NCBI RefSeq assembly: GCF_019968765.1
Contig: NZ_CP074149.1
Location: forward strand, 2,852,001 to 2,916,000
DNA length: 64,000 bases
Reading direction: 5' to 3'
From: Enterobacter sp. JBIWA008
GTDB taxonomy: Bacteria; Pseudomonadota; Gammaproteobacteria; Enterobacterales; Enterobacteriaceae
Below are positions 1 to 10,545 of the stretch, in pieces; within the stretch, counting starts at the first letter, position 1; each line of letters starts with the position of its first letter. The position numbers and the translations under genes were made by a program. The notes below the pieces were generated by a model. The model was not told the DNA's origin. It worked only from the letters and a program-made list of their open reading frames with translations, and searched no databases.

Positions 1-576
1 CGAGTTGGACAGCGAGCGCGGGCAGTCCAGCCCTTCTGCCGCCTGCTCGATGCGGACCATGGCGTCCGCGATGCCGTCCGGTTTTTCCGCATCGGCAAAA
101 TGCGCCATCAGCGTCATTTCACCCACGTTCTTTAGCGCACGCAGCTGCTGCCAGACCGTATGCACCCGCTCAGGCTGGAAGCCCAGGCGGTTCATGCCGC
201 TGTTCACCTTGAGGTAGATATCCAGCGGAGCATGGAGCTTCGCATCCTGAATCGCTTTGATCTGCCAGTTGCTGTGAACGCTGGTGGTCAAACGGTACTT
301 ATCCAGCAGCGGCAGATCGTCCGCGTGGAAGAACCCTTCCAGCAGTAGAATCGGCCCTTTCCAGCCGCGCTCGCGCAGCAGAATGGCCTCTTCCAGATTA
401 AGTAACGCAAATCCATCGGTGGCGCTCAGCGCGCTCCAGATACGGTCAATGCCGTGACCGTAGGCATTCGCTTTCACCACCGACCACACGCGGGCGCCAG
501 GTGCCGCCCGGCGAACAATCTGCAGGTTATCCTTCAGGGCCTGCAGGTTCACCTGGGCCAGAACAGGACGGGACAT
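1..576 (-). CDS. dadX: Catabolic alanine racemase DadX (3' end cut by window edge)
   Basis: Pyridoxal-phosphate enzyme that interconverts L- and D-alanine so that DadA can oxidise the D form during alanine catabolism in the cytoplasm. The 192 visible N-terminal residues start MSRPVLAQVNLQALKDN and carry the PLP-lysine signature VVKANAYGHG, with the Schiff-base lysine at residue 35, followed by the alanine racemase barrel. The C-terminal domain with the catalytic tyrosine lies outside the window. The ATG is 9 bases downstream of the dadA stop, so the two genes form the dadAX operon, transcribed leftward. DadX rather than the biosynthetic Alr is inferred from the dadA neighbour. Confidence 0.95.
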   Translation of the reverse strand, partial: MSRPVLAQVNLQALKDNLQIVRRAAPGARVWSVVKANAYGHGIDRIWSALSATDGFALLNLEEAILLRERGWKGPILLLEGFFHADDLPLLDKYRLTTSVHSNWQIKAIQDAKLHAPLDIYLKVNSGMNRLGFQPERVHTVWQQLRALKNVGEMTLMAHFADAEKPDGIADAMVRIEQAAEGLDCPRSLSNS

Positions 577-585
577 GACGACTCC

Positions 586-1884
586 TTAGCTATGCGCGCC
601 GTGCAGGTGCTGTGGACGCGACGGCGTAAACCCCGATTGATAGCGCGCGGCGCTTAAATCGTCAAACGGAATTGCCGGCGTGCGCCCGGAAATCAGGTCG
701 CTCAGCAGCTGGCCCGATCCGCAGGCCATCGTCCAGCCAAGGGTGCCGTGTCCGGTATTGGTCCACAGGTTTTTGAACGGCGTGCGGCCCACGATCGGCG
801 TACCGTCCGGGGTCATCGGACGCAGGCCGGTCCAGAACGTCGCCTGCTCAACAAAGCCACCGCGCGGGAAGAGATCCCCCACGACCATCTCCAGCGTTTC
901 ACGACGCGGCTGCAGCAGCTCGGTGTTGAAGCCGACAATCTCCGCCATGCCGCCTACGCGAATGCGGTTATCGAAGCGGGTAATGGCGATTTTGTAGGTT
1001 TCATCCAGAATGGTCGACACCGGCGCGCCGCTCTCTTCTTTCACCGGAATGGTCAGCGAGTAGCCCTTCAGCGGGTAAACCGGAATGTCGAGAATGCCTT
1101 TCAGCATGGCGGTGGAGTACGAGCCAAACGCCATCACGTAGGCATCGGCTTTGATTACCTCTTCGCCGCACTTCACGCCGTAAATTTTTTCGCCTTCCGA
1201 CAGCAGCTTGTCGACAGAGGTATTAAAGCGGAACTTCACCCCCGCCTGCTCGCACATTTTCGCCAGACGTTGCGTAAAAAGCTGGCAGTCGCCGGTTTCG
1301 TCATTCGGCAGGCGCAGGCCACCCGTCAGTTTATGCGCCACTTCCGCCAGCGCCGGTTCAACCTGCCCTAACTGACTGGCTTCCAGCAGCTGGTACGGAA
1401 CGCCAGCATCTTCCAGCACGGCGATATCGCGGGTGGCATTTTCGTACTGTTGCTCGGTGCGGAACAGCTGCAGCGTCCCGCCCTGACGGCCTTCATACTC
1501 AATACCCGTCGACGCGCGCAGCGCTTTCAGACAGTCACGGCTGTATTCCGCCAGGCGCACCATGCGCCCTTTGTTCTCCATGTAGTGGCGGGTGTCGCAG
1601 TTGCGCAGCATCTGCCACATCCACTTCAGCTGGAACGGCGTGCCGTCAAGGCTGATGGCCAACGGCGCATGGCGCTGAAACATCCATTTAATCGCTTTCA
1701 GCGGAACGCCCGGCGCAGCCCACGGCGCGGCATATCCCGGAGAGATTTGCCCGGCGTTCGCCGCGCTGGTTTCAAGCGCGGGACCGGATTCACGATCGAT
1801 AACGGTTACGTCATGTCCCGCCTGACTTAAATACCAGGCGCTGGTTACCCCAACGACACCACTTCCCAGTATGACAACACGCAT
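586..1884 (-). CDS. dadA: D-amino acid dehydrogenase DadA
   Basis: Membrane-associated FAD/iron-sulfur-type dehydrogenase that oxidises D-alanine and other D-amino acids to 2-oxo acids and passes electrons to the respiratory chain. The 432-residue product has the dinucleotide-binding motif GSGVVG at residues 7-12 and the DAO-family C-terminal FAD segment ([12 protein letters not shown]). Length equals the E. coli protein. An in-frame GTG lies two codons upstream, but I chose the ATG at 1884 because GGAG sits 5 bases before it and because the family begins MRVVILGSG. It is the first gene of dadAX. A CRP-like site and a short palindrome lie upstream, in keeping with the CRP and Lrp control known for this operon. 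Confidence 0.97.
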   Translation of the reverse strand: MRVVILGSGVVGVTSAWYLSQAGHDVTVIDRESGPALETSAANAGQISPGYAAPWAAPGVPLKAIKWMFQRHAPLAISLDGTPFQLKWMWQMLRNCDTRHYMENKGRMVRLAEYSRDCLKALRASTGIEYEGRQGGTLQLFRTEQQYENATRDIAVLEDAGVPYQLLEASQLGQVEPALAEVAHKLTGGLRLPNDETGDCQLFTQRLAKMCEQAGVKFRFNTSVDKLLSEGEKIYGVKCGEEVIKADAYVMAFGSYSTAMLKGILDIPVYPLKGYSLTIPVKEESGAPVSTILDETYKIAITRFDNRIRVGGMAEIVGFNTELLQPRRETLEMVVGDLFPRGGFVEQATFWTGLRPMTPDGTPIVGRTPFKNLWTNTGHGTLGWTMACGSGQLLSDLISGRTPAIPFDDLSAARYQSGFTPSRPQHLHGAHS

Positions 1885-1938
1885 AGCCACTCCATTATGT
1901 GCAAAAGAACAATCTTCTAATTACAGATTGATAACCTA

Positions 1939-1957
1939 GTTGAAAATATTATTCAAC
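1939..1957. promoter_or_regulatory. Palindrome in the dadA leader, possible Lrp site
   Basis: GTTGAA and TTCAAC form perfect 6-base inverted arms around an AT-rich 7-base spacer, 55-73 bases upstream of the dadA ATG. The AT-rich dyad suits Lrp, which regulates dadAX in E. coli, but Lrp sites are degenerate and no specific match is claimed. The remaining 1885-2205 interval holds the divergent dadA and ycgB promoters; I see no gene in it. Confidence 0.3.
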
Positions 1958-1972
1958 ATACGACTTTTTTAT

Positions 1973-1988
1973 GGTGACTTACCTCACA
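1973..1988. promoter_or_regulatory. Candidate CRP site upstream of dadA/ycgB
   Basis: GGTGA-N6-TCACA matches the CRP consensus TGTGA-N6-TCACA in 9 of 10 core positions. It is about 90 bases upstream of the dadA start, where CRP control of dadAX is known in E. coli. The site is seen; its occupancy is inferred. Confidence 0.5.
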
Positions 1989-2205
1989 CATCCCCCATCA
2001 TCAGGGGATAGTGCTAATTTGGGATCTCCTGCTGTGCGTTATTTTTAACCAGCACAATATGCTGAGGCATACCGTTTTTTTGCCGTATCAAAAACGCGAA
2101 ATCGCAAAGAAAAAATTTCTGCCCCAGCACGCTTTTTAACACGTTGATCTATGCTTGAAAGGAGGCTCTCCAGACAGAGAGAGCACCCACAACGAGGGCG
2201 CGCTA

Positions 2206-3738
2206 ATGGCTACTATTGATTCCCTGAACAAGGACAACACACGTCTGAGCGATGGACCCGACTGGACCTTCGAGCTGCTGGATGTTTACCTCGCCGAAAT
2301 CGACCGGGTCGCAAAGCTGTATCGTCTGGATACCTATCCCCATCAGATTGAAGTCATTACGTCCGAACAGATGATGGACGCCTACTCCAGCGTCGGGATG
2401 CCGATTAACTATCCGCACTGGTCGTTTGGTAAAAAATTTATTGAAACGGAACGGCTGTATAAGCATGGCCAGCAGGGGCTGGCGTATGAGATTGTGATTA
2501 ACTCCAATCCGTGTATTGCCTATTTGATGGAAGAGAACACCATTACCATGCAGGCGCTGGTGATGGCGCATGCCTGCTATGGGCACAACTCATTTTTCAA
2601 GAATAACTACCTGTTCCGCAGCTGGACGGATGCCAGCTCAATCGTCGATTACCTGATCTTCGCCCGTAAATACATTACCGACTGCGAAGAGCGCTACGGC
2701 GTGGACGAAGTGGAAAAACTGCTCGACTCCTGCCACGCGCTGATGAACTACGGCGTGGACCGCTACAAACGCCCGCAGAAAATCTCCCTCCAGGAGGAGA
2801 AGGCCCGGCAGAAAAGCCGCGAGGAGTACCTGCAAAGCCAGGTGAACATGCTGTGGCGTACCCTGCCTAAGCGTGAGGAAGAAAAAACGATCGCCGAAGC
2901 GCGTCGCTATCCCTCCGAGCCGCAGGAAAACCTGCTCTATTTTATGGAGAAGAACGCCCCGCTGCTGGAGCCGTGGCAGCGTGAGATCCTGCGCATCGTG
3001 CGCAAAGTGAGCCAGTATTTTTACCCGCAAAAGCAAACGCAGGTGATGAACGAAGGCTGGGCGACCTTCTGGCACTACACCATCCTCAACCATCTGTACG
3101 ACGAGGGAAAAGTTACCGAGCGGTTCATGATGGAATTCCTCCACAGCCATACCAACGTGGTGTTCCAGCCGCCCTACAACAGCCCGTGGTACAGCGGAAT
3201 TAACCCGTATGCGCTTGGTTTCGCTATGTTCCAGGACATTAAGCGTATCTGCCAGTCGCCGACGGAAGAAGACAAGTACTGGTTCCCGGACATCGCCGGT
3301 TCTGACTGGCTGGAAACGCTTCACTTTGCGATGCGCGACTTTAAGGATGAGAGCTTCATCAGCCAGTTTATGTCGCCGAAGATCATGCGTGATTTCCGCT
3401 TCTTCACCGTGCTGGACGACGACCGCAACAACTATCTGGAGATTTCCGCAATCCATAACGAAGAGGGATACCGTGAGATCCGCTCTCGCCTCTCTTCCCA
3501 GTACAACCTGAGCAACCTTGAACCGAATATTCAGGTATGGAACGTCGATTTGCGAGGTGACCGCTCCCTGACGCTGCGCTATATCCCGCACAATCGCGCG
3601 CCGCTGGATAAAGGGCGTAAAGAAGTGCTGAAGCATGTGCATCGCCTGTGGGGCTTTGACGTGCAGCTGGAGCAGCAGAATGAAGACGGGAGCATCGAGC
3701 TGCTGGAACGCTGCCCGGCGCGGTTGAATACCCTGTAG
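2206..3738 (+). CDS. ycgB: SpoVR family protein YcgB
   Basis: Cytoplasmic SpoVR-family protein of unknown biochemical role. Bacillus SpoVR affects spore cortex formation, and the enteric homolog is usually grouped with the yeaG/yeaH stress genes under sigma-S; none of that can be read from this sequence. The product is 510 residues, the same as E. coli YcgB, and is conserved end to end, including the HACYGHNSFFKNNYLF segment and a VMNEGWATFWHY motif of the type seen in metal-dependent proteins. An in-frame ATG at 2155 would add 17 residues. I chose the ATG at 2206 because it gives the family N-terminus MATIDS and has the ribosome site GAGGG 7 bases upstream. It ends at a bidirectional terminator shared with fadR. 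Confidence 0.95.
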   Translation: MATIDSLNKDNTRLSDGPDWTFELLDVYLAEIDRVAKLYRLDTYPHQIEVITSEQMMDAYSSVGMPINYPHWSFGKKFIETERLYKHGQQGLAYEIVINSNPCIAYLMEENTITMQALVMAHACYGHNSFFKNNYLFRSWTDASSIVDYLIFARKYITDCEERYGVDEVEKLLDSCHALMNYGVDRYKRPQKISLQEEKARQKSREEYLQSQVNMLWRTLPKREEEKTIAEARRYPSEPQENLLYFMEKNAPLLEPWQREILRIVRKVSQYFYPQKQTQVMNEGWATFWHYTILNHLYDEGKVTERFMMEFLHSHTNVVFQPPYNSPWYSGINPYALGFAMFQDIKRICQSPTEEDKYWFPDIAGSDWLETLHFAMRDFKDESFISQFMSPKIMRDFRFFTVLDDDRNNYLEISAIHNEEGYREIRSRLSSQYNLSNLEPNIQVWNVDLRGDRSLTLRYIPHNRAPLDKGRKEVLKHVHRLWGFDVQLEQQNEDGSIELLERCPARLNTL

Positions 3739-3753
3739 TGCCGCCATCGGGCG

Positions 3754-3788
3754 AAAAAAAACCTCTCGTATGAGAGGTTTTTTCTTTT
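3754..3788. terminator. Bidirectional terminator between ycgB and fadR
   Basis: The stem ACCTCTC/GAGAGGT with a 4-base loop is flanked by an A run on the left and TTTTTTCTTTT on the right. It can therefore terminate both the rightward ycgB and the leftward fadR transcripts. Confidence 0.9.
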
Positions 3789-4506
3789 AGCGGGTCTGGA
3801 TCGCTAAATCACCCGGCAGCGTTTTCTGCATACGGTGCCAGATTTCACCGGAATCGTGACCGTAGCGGCGAACCGTCTCATAAACCTGATCGTGCAGACC
3901 TTCGGTACAGAGCTTGCTCAGCTTGTGGTAGAAGCCCAGCGCCAGGCTACGCGCTTCCGGATTGGCAAAGTAGTGGCGGCCAATGCGGGTGTAAAGCCCT
4001 TTCATACCGTTGAGGATCAGGCCATACACCGGGTTGCCGGAGGCAAACGCCAGGCCGCGGAACACGTTGTAATCGAGAGTGGCAAAGGCATCGGCATGAT
4101 CTTCCACCTCGTTCGCGCTGGCCAGCACCGCAAGAGCGTCTTCCGGATGCTGACGGAAAGCGGTACGAATAAAGATCGTCGCGATGTTGGTGCGAACGGA
4201 GAGCAGATTATCAATGAGCTGCGGCACGCTTTCATGGTCGAGACGCGCCAGCGTTTCAAGAATGTTCAGCCCGGACGTTTCCCAGAAATTGTTCACTTTC
4301 GTAGGCTTACCGTGCTGGATCGTCAACCAGCCATCGCGCGCCAGCCGCTGGAGCACTTCACGCAGCGTGGTGCGAGTGACGCCAATCAGTTCAGAGAGTT
4401 CGCGTTCAGCCGGAAGAATGGACCCCGCAGGGAAACGATTATTCCAGATGCTTTCAATGATGTACTCTTCCGCGAAACCCGCCGGGCTCTGCGCCTTAAT
4501 GACCAT
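3787..4506 (-). CDS. fadR: Fatty acid metabolism regulator FadR
   Basis: GntR-family repressor of beta-oxidation genes and activator of fabA/fabB, released from DNA by long-chain acyl-CoA. The 239-residue product has the winged helix-turn-helix at about residues 8-75. All known DNA-contact residues are present: R35, T44, R45, T46, T47, R49 and H65. It is followed by the acyl-CoA-binding helical domain. A longer frame reaches upstream to 4611, but the ATG at 4506 gives exactly the E. coli length and N-terminus [10 protein letters not shown]. It is divergent from nhaB. A FadR-like operator overlaps its own presumed -10, which suggests autoregulation. A clear operator is also present at fadD in this window. 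Confidence 0.97.
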   Translation of the reverse strand: MVIKAQSPAGFAEEYIIESIWNNRFPAGSILPAERELSELIGVTRTTLREVLQRLARDGWLTIQHGKPTKVNNFWETSGLNILETLARLDHESVPQLIDNLLSVRTNIATIFIRTAFRQHPEDALAVLASANEVEDHADAFATLDYNVFRGLAFASGNPVYGLILNGMKGLYTRIGRHYFANPEARSLALGFYHKLSKLCTEGLHDQVYETVRRYGHDSGEIWHRMQKTLPGDLAIQTR

Positions 4507-4540
4507 AGTGAGATTTCCATTACACAGCTTTAGCAAATTG

Positions 4541-4557
4541 GACTCATCATACCAGAG
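4541..4557 (-). promoter_or_regulatory. Candidate FadR operator overlapping the fadR -10
   Basis: On the minus strand CTCTGGTATGATGAGTC closely resembles the FadR site pattern xxCTGGTxxGAxxxGTT. The TATGAT inside it is a plausible -10 for fadR itself. It lies 35 bases upstream of the fadR ATG. Confidence 0.55.
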
Positions 4558-4707
4558 GCAGGCAGTGGCAGGTAGCGCGGCAACGAGAGAAAAGAGGGAT
4601 CGCCGTTTCATTTTTGTGAAATTTACAATGCGGTCTTATTCGCGTCCAGGCCGCGATTTTTGCGTATACTTATGTTTTGTCTTACTTGACGGGGAAGGAC
4701 GTCTGTC

Positions 4708-6246
4708 GTGGAAATTTCTTTTGGGCGCGCACTGTGGCGCAACTTTTTAGGCCAGTCTCCGGACTGGTACAAACTTATACTTCTGGTTTTCCTGGTCGTT
4801 AACCCCCTCCTCTTTAGCGTAAACCCTTTCATTGCCGGGTGGCTGCTGGTGGCGGAGTTTATCTTCACCCTGGCCATGGCACTGAAATGTTATCCCCTGC
4901 TGCCGGGCGGATTGCTGGCGTTTGAAGCCGTCGTCATCGGTATGACCAGCGCCGGGCATGTCAAAGCAGAGCTGGCGTCAAATCTCGAAGTGCTACTCCT
5001 GCTGATATTTATGGTGGCGGGTATCTACTTCATGAAACAGCTGCTGCTGTTTATCTTCACGCGCCTGCTGCTCAGCATTCCGTCGAAAATGTTCCTCTCG
5101 CTGGCGTTTTGCCTTGCGGCCGCCTTCCTGTCCGCCTTCCTGGATGCACTGACGGTTGTCGCGGTGGTGATTAGCGTTGCGGTTGGGTTTTACGGTATTT
5201 ATCACCGCGTGGCCTCCTCTCGCCCGGGGGAGGATCTGCAGGATGACAGCCACGTCGAGGCGCATAACCGTGACGTGCTGGAACAGTTTCGCGCCTTCCT
5301 GCGCAGCCTGATGATGCATGCCGGGGTGGGTACCGCGCTGGGCGGCGTGATGACCATGGTGGGCGAGCCGCAAAACCTGATTATTGCTAAAGCGGCGGGC
5401 TGGCACTTCGGTGATTTCTTCCTGAGAATGGCGCCAGTGAGCGTGCCGGTGCTGATCTGCGGGCTGGCGACCTGTCTGCTGGTGGAGAAGTTTCGCCTCT
5501 TTGGCTATGGGGTTCAGCTCCCGGAGCCGGTTCGTCAGGAACTGCATAAATTCGATGTGCAGAGCCGAAGCCAGCGGACGGGCCAGGAGACGCTACGACT
5601 GATTGCTCAGGGGATCATCGGCGTCTGGCTTATCGCGGCGCTGGCGCTCCATCTTGCCGAAGTCGGGCTGATTGGCCTCTCCGTCATTATTCTCGCCACC
5701 ACCTTTACCGGCGTAACGGACGAGCATGCCATCGGCAAAGCTTTTACCGAAGCCTTGCCGTTTACCGCCCTGCTGGCGGTGTTCTTTGCGGTCGTGGCGG
5801 TGATTATCGACCAACACCTTTTCGCGCCGATTATTGCCTTTGTATTACAGGCGTCACCGGATGCTCAGCTCTCACTGTTTTACCTGTTTAACGGCCTGCT
5901 CTCGTCAATCTCAGATAACGTCTTTGTCGGGACGGTCTACATCAACGAGGCCAAAGCCGCCATGGAGCAAGGCGTTATCAGTGCCGGACAGTTTGAGCTG
6001 CTGGCCGTGGCGATCAATACCGGCACCAACCTGCCGTCGGTTGCAACACCAAATGGCCAGGCCGCCTTCCTGTTCCTGCTGACCTCCGCCCTCGCGCCGC
6101 TCATACGACTTTCATATGGCAGGATGGTGTGGATGGCGCTGCCCTACACGCTGGTGCTCACGATCGTGGGATTGCTTTGCGTCAAAATTACCCTCATTCC
6201 CTGTACGCAATGGTTGATACAAGCGGGTATACTTGCGGCGCAGTAA
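4708..6246 (+). CDS. nhaB: Na+/H+ antiporter NhaB
   Basis: Inner-membrane electrogenic sodium/proton antiporter used in sodium and pH homeostasis. The 512-residue product has about 12 hydrophobic segments and runs collinear with E. coli NhaB (513 residues), including the conserved [20 protein letters not shown] and [20 protein letters not shown] segments. The start is GTG at 4708 with a strong ribosome site GGGGAAGGA 8 bases upstream, the same non-AUG start as in E. coli. It is divergent from fadR across about 200 bases. The last residues differ from E. coli, which is normal divergence. No terminator is obvious before dsbB. Confidence 0.96.
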   Translation: MEISFGRALWRNFLGQSPDWYKLILLVFLVVNPLLFSVNPFIAGWLLVAEFIFTLAMALKCYPLLPGGLLAFEAVVIGMTSAGHVKAELASNLEVLLLLIFMVAGIYFMKQLLLFIFTRLLLSIPSKMFLSLAFCLAAAFLSAFLDALTVVAVVISVAVGFYGIYHRVASSRPGEDLQDDSHVEAHNRDVLEQFRAFLRSLMMHAGVGTALGGVMTMVGEPQNLIIAKAAGWHFGDFFLRMAPVSVPVLICGLATCLLVEKFRLFGYGVQLPEPVRQELHKFDVQSRSQRTGQETLRLIAQGIIGVWLIAALALHLAEVGLIGLSVIILATTFTGVTDEHAIGKAFTEALPFTALLAVFFAVVAVIIDQHLFAPIIAFVLQASPDAQLSLFYLFNGLLSSISDNVFVGTVYINEAKAAMEQGVISAGQFELLAVAINTGTNLPSVATPNGQAAFLFLLTSALAPLIRLSYGRMVWMALPYTLVLTIVGLLCVKITLIPCTQWLIQAGILAAQ

Positions 6247-6389
6247 ACTATGCATCTCGGGCAGTTCGCTGCCCGTTTGCCTTTTCGCACGATAAACATC
6301 CAATTACGTTTTATTTCGCCAGGTACAGGTGGCGCAAAAAACGAATTCGTTTACACTGCGCTTTCTAAGCATGTTCCAGGGAAATGATT

Positions 6390-6920
6390 ATGTTGAGATT
6401 TTTAAACCAGTGCTCCCGCGGTCGCGGAGCGTGGTTGCTAATGGCCCTGACCGCCTTTGCGCTGGAAATGGTCGCGCTGTGGTTCCAGCATGTAATGGGA
6501 CTGAAACCTTGCGTGCTCTGTATTTATGAACGCTGCGCGCTATTCGGCATTATGGGTGCGGGCCTGGTCGGCGCGATTGCGCCGAAATCGCCGCTTCGCT
6601 ATGCCGCTATCGCGATCTGGCTGTACAGCGCCTGGAAAGGCATTGAACTCTCCTGGCAGCACACCATGATGCAGCTGCATCCGTCACCGTTTATGACCTG
6701 TGATTTTGCCGCCCGCTTCCCGAGCTGGCTGCCGCTGGACAAATGGCTGCCGCAGGTGTTTGTCGCATCCGGTGACTGCTCCGTTCGTCAATGGGAATTC
6801 CTGACGCTGGAGATGCCGCAGTGGCTGGTGGGTATTTTTGCCGCCTACTTCGTCGTGGCGCTGCTGGTGCTGATTGCCCAGCCGTTCAAACCGAAGAAAC
6901 GCGATCTTTTTGGAAGGTAA
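6390..6920 (+). CDS. dsbB: Disulfide bond formation protein DsbB
   Basis: Inner-membrane quinone-linked oxidase that reoxidises periplasmic DsbA. The 176-residue product has four membrane segments and the first redox pair C41-C44 in the motif [10 protein letters not shown]. The second periplasmic pair lies in FMTCDF and ASGDCS, corresponding to C104 and C130 of E. coli. The C-terminus KKRDLFGR is identical to the family's. An ATG two codons upstream (6384) is too close to the AGGGA ribosome site, so I use 6390, which leaves 7 bases. It follows nhaB by about 140 bases and ends at a strong terminator. Confidence 0.96.
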   Translation: MLRFLNQCSRGRGAWLLMALTAFALEMVALWFQHVMGLKPCVLCIYERCALFGIMGAGLVGAIAPKSPLRYAAIAIWLYSAWKGIELSWQHTMMQLHPSPFMTCDFAARFPSWLPLDKWLPQVFVASGDCSVRQWEFLTLEMPQWLVGIFAAYFVVALLVLIAQPFKPKKRDLFGR

Positions 6921-6924
6921 AAGC

Positions 6925-6950
6925 AAAACGGCAACAACGGTTGCCGTTTT
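6925..6950 (+). terminator. dsbB terminator
   Basis: A perfect 11-bp stem (AAAACGGCAAC / GTTGCCGTTTT) with a 4-base loop starts 5 bases after the dsbB stop and ends in a T run. Confidence 0.9.
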
Positions 6951-6982
6951 TAGTTGAGGGCATCAGGCCGCATAAACACAAT

Positions 6983-7009
6983 AAAAAACCCGCCGCGGCG
7001 GGTTTTTTT
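6983..7009. terminator. Bidirectional terminator between dsbB and ycgN
   Basis: GC-rich stem CCCGC/GCGGG flanked by six A on the left and seven T on the right. The ycgN stop is 5 bases beyond it, so it mainly serves the leftward ycgN transcript and backs up dsbB. Confidence 0.85.
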
Positions 7010-7013
7010 AATC

Positions 7014-7454
7014 TCAACGGGTCGGGTGGTTCATGATGTGATCTTCCCAGTCACGCACCTCGGACTCTTTCACCGCAATGTGGCGCACAGAAATGCGCTC
7101 ACCGTGCATCGCCGCTTTTGAACCGGTTAACAGTGGATGCCAGTCAGGCAGACCTTTCCCTTCCGCCAGCAGGCGATACGCGCAGGTATGCGGCAGCCAT
7201 TCAAACGTCGGCAGATTGTCCCGGGTTAACTTGATGCAGTCAGGCTCAAATTCAAACCGGCGCTCATAGTTGCGGCACTGGCAGGTTTTAATGTTTAACT
7301 GCTTGCAGGCAACGTTGGTGAAGTAGATTTCATCCGTATCTTCATCCATCAGCTTGTGCAGGCAGCACTGCCCGCAGCCGTCGCACAATGATTCCCATTC
7401 CGCGTCAGTCATGTCGTCGAGAGTTTTGCTTTGCCAGAAAGGGATGTCGTTCAT
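7014..7454 (-). CDS. ycgN: Cysteine-cluster protein YcgN (UPF0260)
   Basis: Conserved cytoplasmic protein of unknown function in the CxxCxxC zinc/iron-binding family. The CDGCGQCC cluster near residues 24-31, and further cysteines in [20 protein letters not shown], imply a bound metal or Fe-S centre; which one cannot be told here. The product is 146 residues from the ATG at 7454. An in-frame GTG at 7466 would add four residues, and neither start has a convincing ribosome site. It is the last gene of a leftward run ycgL-ycgM-ycgN. Confidence 0.88.
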   Translation of the reverse strand: MNDIPFWQSKTLDDMTDAEWESLCDGCGQCCLHKLMDEDTDEIYFTNVACKQLNIKTCQCRNYERRFEFEPDCIKLTRDNLPTFEWLPHTCAYRLLAEGKGLPDWHPLLTGSKAAMHGERISVRHIAVKESEVRDWEDHIMNHPTR

Positions 7455-7547
7455 CAGGATGTCCACACGTCAAAAGAAAGCGCACCTTATAACGAGTCTG
7501 GCACGTTGTTGCAAGTTTTGCCGCCCTCTTCAGGCGGCAAGATGGGG

Positions 7548-8207
7548 TTACAGCACGCGGGTTTTCAGCGACAGGCCGTTAAAACCGACCTCTAGCTCGT
7601 CACCGCTAAGTAGCGGGCCAACGCCTTCAGGGGTTCCGGTCAGGATCACATCGCCCGGCTTAAGGGTAAAGAAGCGGCTCATGTAGGCGATCAGCGGCAC
7701 AATCTTGTGGATCATGTCCGCCGTGGTGCCCTGCTGGCGGAACTCGCCGTTAACCTTCAGGCTGAGCGGCGTGTCCTGCGGATCGCCGGTAAATTCGCTC
7801 ACCGGCACAAACGCCGAGATCGGGCAGGAATTATCAAAGCCTTTGGCTTTTTCCCACGGCTGCCCGGCTTTCTTCATTTTGCCCTGCACGTCACGCAGCG
7901 TGAGATCGAGCGCCACGCCGTATCCGGCAATCGCTTTCTGAACATGTTCTTCTGAGGCCTGGCGCAGCGTCGCGCCGATCAGCACGGCGAGTTCAACTTC
8001 GTGATGCACCGAGCCCAGCCCCTGCGGCAGCGCCAGCGGCTGGCGGATATCGCAAAGCGCCGTTTCAGGCTTAATAAACAGGACCGGCTCTTCTGGCGTC
8101 GCGCTGCCCATCTCCTGAATATGTTTTGCATAGTTGCTGCCCACGCAGACTACTTTGCTGACGGGATAATCCAGTAATGCACCTTGCCAGTTATGATGTT
8201 GATACAT
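7548..8207 (-). CDS. ycgM: Fumarylacetoacetate hydrolase family protein YcgM
   Basis: Cytoplasmic FAH-fold enzyme, 219 residues, same length as E. coli YcgM. Metal-binding and catalytic segments of the family are visible: HHEVELAVLIG around residues 69-79, the ALDLTLRDVQ strand, and LTGTPEGVGPL near the C-terminus. Members act as C-C bond hydrolases, decarboxylases or oxaloacetate tautomerases. For the YcgM/FAHD2 branch a metabolite-repair role on the oxaloacetate enol form has been proposed, but the substrate cannot be read from sequence. It lies between ycgL and ycgN in the same orientation. Confidence 0.9.
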   Translation of the reverse strand: MYQHHNWQGALLDYPVSKVVCVGSNYAKHIQEMGSATPEEPVLFIKPETALCDIRQPLALPQGLGSVHHEVELAVLIGATLRQASEEHVQKAIAGYGVALDLTLRDVQGKMKKAGQPWEKAKGFDNSCPISAFVPVSEFTGDPQDTPLSLKVNGEFRQQGTTADMIHKIVPLIAYMSRFFTLKPGDVILTGTPEGVGPLLSGDELEVGFNGLSLKTRVL

Positions 8208-8254
8208 GGTCGACCCCTAAACGGTTGATGTGTTGTGCCCAAAAACAGTTGAGA

Positions 8255-8530
8255 CTATTTTTTACCGTTCGCCTCAAGATGCTGTTTTAATAAATTCTCG
8301 GGTGGCGGTGGAAGCTGTAAATAATAGCCTTGCTCGGCTAAAGCCGTTTTCACTTTATCCAGATCGGCATTAATCAGTTTCTTACGACCATCAAGCGGCA
8401 GCAGCATTGCCAGCTGTGGTCGGCCAAAGTTCTTCATTAATTCTTCAGGCACGCGTGAAAAATCGTCTTTCTTTTCCACATAAAGATAGGTCTGGTCACG
8501 GCTTGTACTTCTGTAGATCACACAAAACAT
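8255..8530 (-). CDS. ycgL: YcgL domain protein
   Basis: Small conserved cytoplasmic protein (91 residues) of the YcgL domain family, function unknown. The family-typical start [20 protein letters not shown] and the segment [18 protein letters not shown] are present. Some E. coli annotations give a longer N-terminus; here the ATG at 8530 begins the conserved domain. It is divergent from minC with a 123-base gap that must hold both promoters. Confidence 0.9.
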   Translation of the reverse strand: MFCVIYRSTSRDQTYLYVEKKDDFSRVPEELMKNFGRPQLAMLLPLDGRKKLINADLDKVKTALAEQGYYLQLPPPPENLLKQHLEANGKK

Positions 8531-8548
8531 GTTTTTACTCTGAATTAA

Positions 8549-9361
<813 letters not shown>

Positions 9362-9384
9362 TCCCTTTTTAACAAGGAATTTCT

Positions 9385-10197
9385 ATGGCACGCATTATTG
9401 TTGTTACTTCGGGTAAAGGAGGCGTTGGCAAGACCACCTCCAGCGCGGCCATCGCTACTGGTTTGGCCCAGAAGGGAAAGAAAACCATCGTTATCGACTT
9501 CGATATCGGTCTGCGTAACCTCGACCTCATCATGGGATGTGAGCGTCGCGTCGTGTATGACTTCGTAAACGTCATTCAGGGCGATGCCACGCTGAACCAG
9601 GCGATGATTAAAGACAAGCGCACCGAGAACCTCTACATTCTCCCGGCTTCTCAGACGCGTGACAAAGACGCTCTGACCCGTGAAGGGGTAGAAAAGGTGC
9701 TCGACGATCTGAAAAAAATGGATTTCGACTTCATTGTCTGCGACTCCCCTGCGGGCATCGAAACCGGTGCCCTGATGGCGCTCTACTTCGCTGATGAAGC
9801 GATCATCACCACCAACCCTGAAGTTTCATCCGTGCGTGACTCAGACCGCATTCTGGGGATCCTCGCCTCTAAATCCCGTCGCGCGGAAAATGGCGAAGAC
9901 CCGATTAAAGAACACCTGCTCCTCACCCGTTACAATCCGGGCCGCGTGAACAAAGGTGACATGCTGAGCATGGAAGACGTGCTGGAGATCCTGCGCATTA
10001 AGCTGGTGGGCGTTATCCCGGAAGATCAGTCCGTGTTACGCGCCTCTAACCAGGGCGAGCCAGTGATCCTTGATACAATGGCAGATGCAGGTAAAGCTTA
10101 CGCCGATACCGTTGACCGTCTGCTGGGAGAAGAACGTCCTTTCCGCTTCATTGAAGAAGAGAAGAAAGGTTTCCTCAAACGCCTGTTCGGAGGATAA
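9385..10197 (+). CDS. minD: Septum site-determining ATPase MinD
   Basis: Membrane-associated ParA-family ATPase that oscillates pole to pole, carries MinC and is discharged by MinE. It has 270 residues. The deviant Walker A motif GKGGVGKTT lies at residues 10-18, with signature K11 and catalytic K16. CDSPAG (Walker B) follows, and the C-terminal amphipathic membrane helix ends KKGFLKRLFGG. AAGGA lies 7 bases upstream of the ATG. The gene lies between minC and minE with short gaps, as in all enterics. Confidence 0.98.
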   Translation: MARIIVVTSGKGGVGKTTSSAAIATGLAQKGKKTIVIDFDIGLRNLDLIMGCERRVVYDFVNVIQGDATLNQAMIKDKRTENLYILPASQTRDKDALTREGVEKVLDDLKKMDFDFIVCDSPAGIETGALMALYFADEAIITTNPEVSSVRDSDRILGILASKSRRAENGEDPIKEHLLLTRYNPGRVNKGDMLSMEDVLEILRIKLVGVIPEDQSVLRASNQGEPVILDTMADAGKAYADTVDRLLGEERPFRFIEEEKKGFLKRLFGG

Positions 10198-10200
10198 GTT

Positions 10201-10470
10201 ATGGCATTACTGGACTTTTTTCTCTCGCGGAAAAAGAACACCGCCAACATCGCAAAAGAACGTCTGCAAATTATCGTTGCGGAGCGTCGTCGTAGCGACG
10301 CCGAGCCTCACTACCTGCCGCAGCTGCGCAAGGACATCCTGGAAGTGATCTGTAAGTATGTGCAGATTGACCCTGAGATGGTCACGGTGCAGCTGGAACA
10401 AAAAGACGGGGATATTTCGATTCTGGAGCTGAACGTGACGCTCCCGGAAGCGGAAGAGTCGCGTCCGTAA
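10201..10470 (+). CDS. minE: Cell division topological specificity factor MinE
   Basis: Stimulates MinD ATPase and restricts MinCD to the poles. The 89-residue product is nearly identical to E. coli MinE through the N-terminal membrane/anti-MinCD segment ([20 protein letters not shown]) and the dimeric beta domain. The C-terminal tail is one residue longer (AEESRP). It starts 3 bases after the minD stop, with the ribosome site GGAGGA inside the end of minD, which indicates translational coupling. Confidence 0.97.
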   Translation: MALLDFFLSRKKNTANIAKERLQIIVAERRRSDAEPHYLPQLRKDILEVICKYVQIDPEMVTVQLEQKDGDISILELNVTLPEAEESRP

Positions 10471-10513
10471 GTTTGTGATTTCGTCGCCCCGGTAAGCGCA
10501 GCGCCACCGGGGA

Positions 10514-10545
10514 ATATGCCGGGTATATCGCCCGGCATATTTTTT
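10514..10545. terminator. Terminator between minE and rnd
   Basis: A perfect 10-bp stem (ATATGCCGGG / CCCGGCATAT) with a 7-base loop is followed by five further T. It ends the minCDE transcript; the facing rnd gene stops inside its T run, so it may serve rnd too. Confidence 0.85.

Noticed and set aside
2638..3747. Long antisense frame (369 codons) opposite ycgB
   Set aside because: It exactly shadows a highly conserved gene, has no ribosome site and matches no family I know. Such frames are common in GC-rich codon use.
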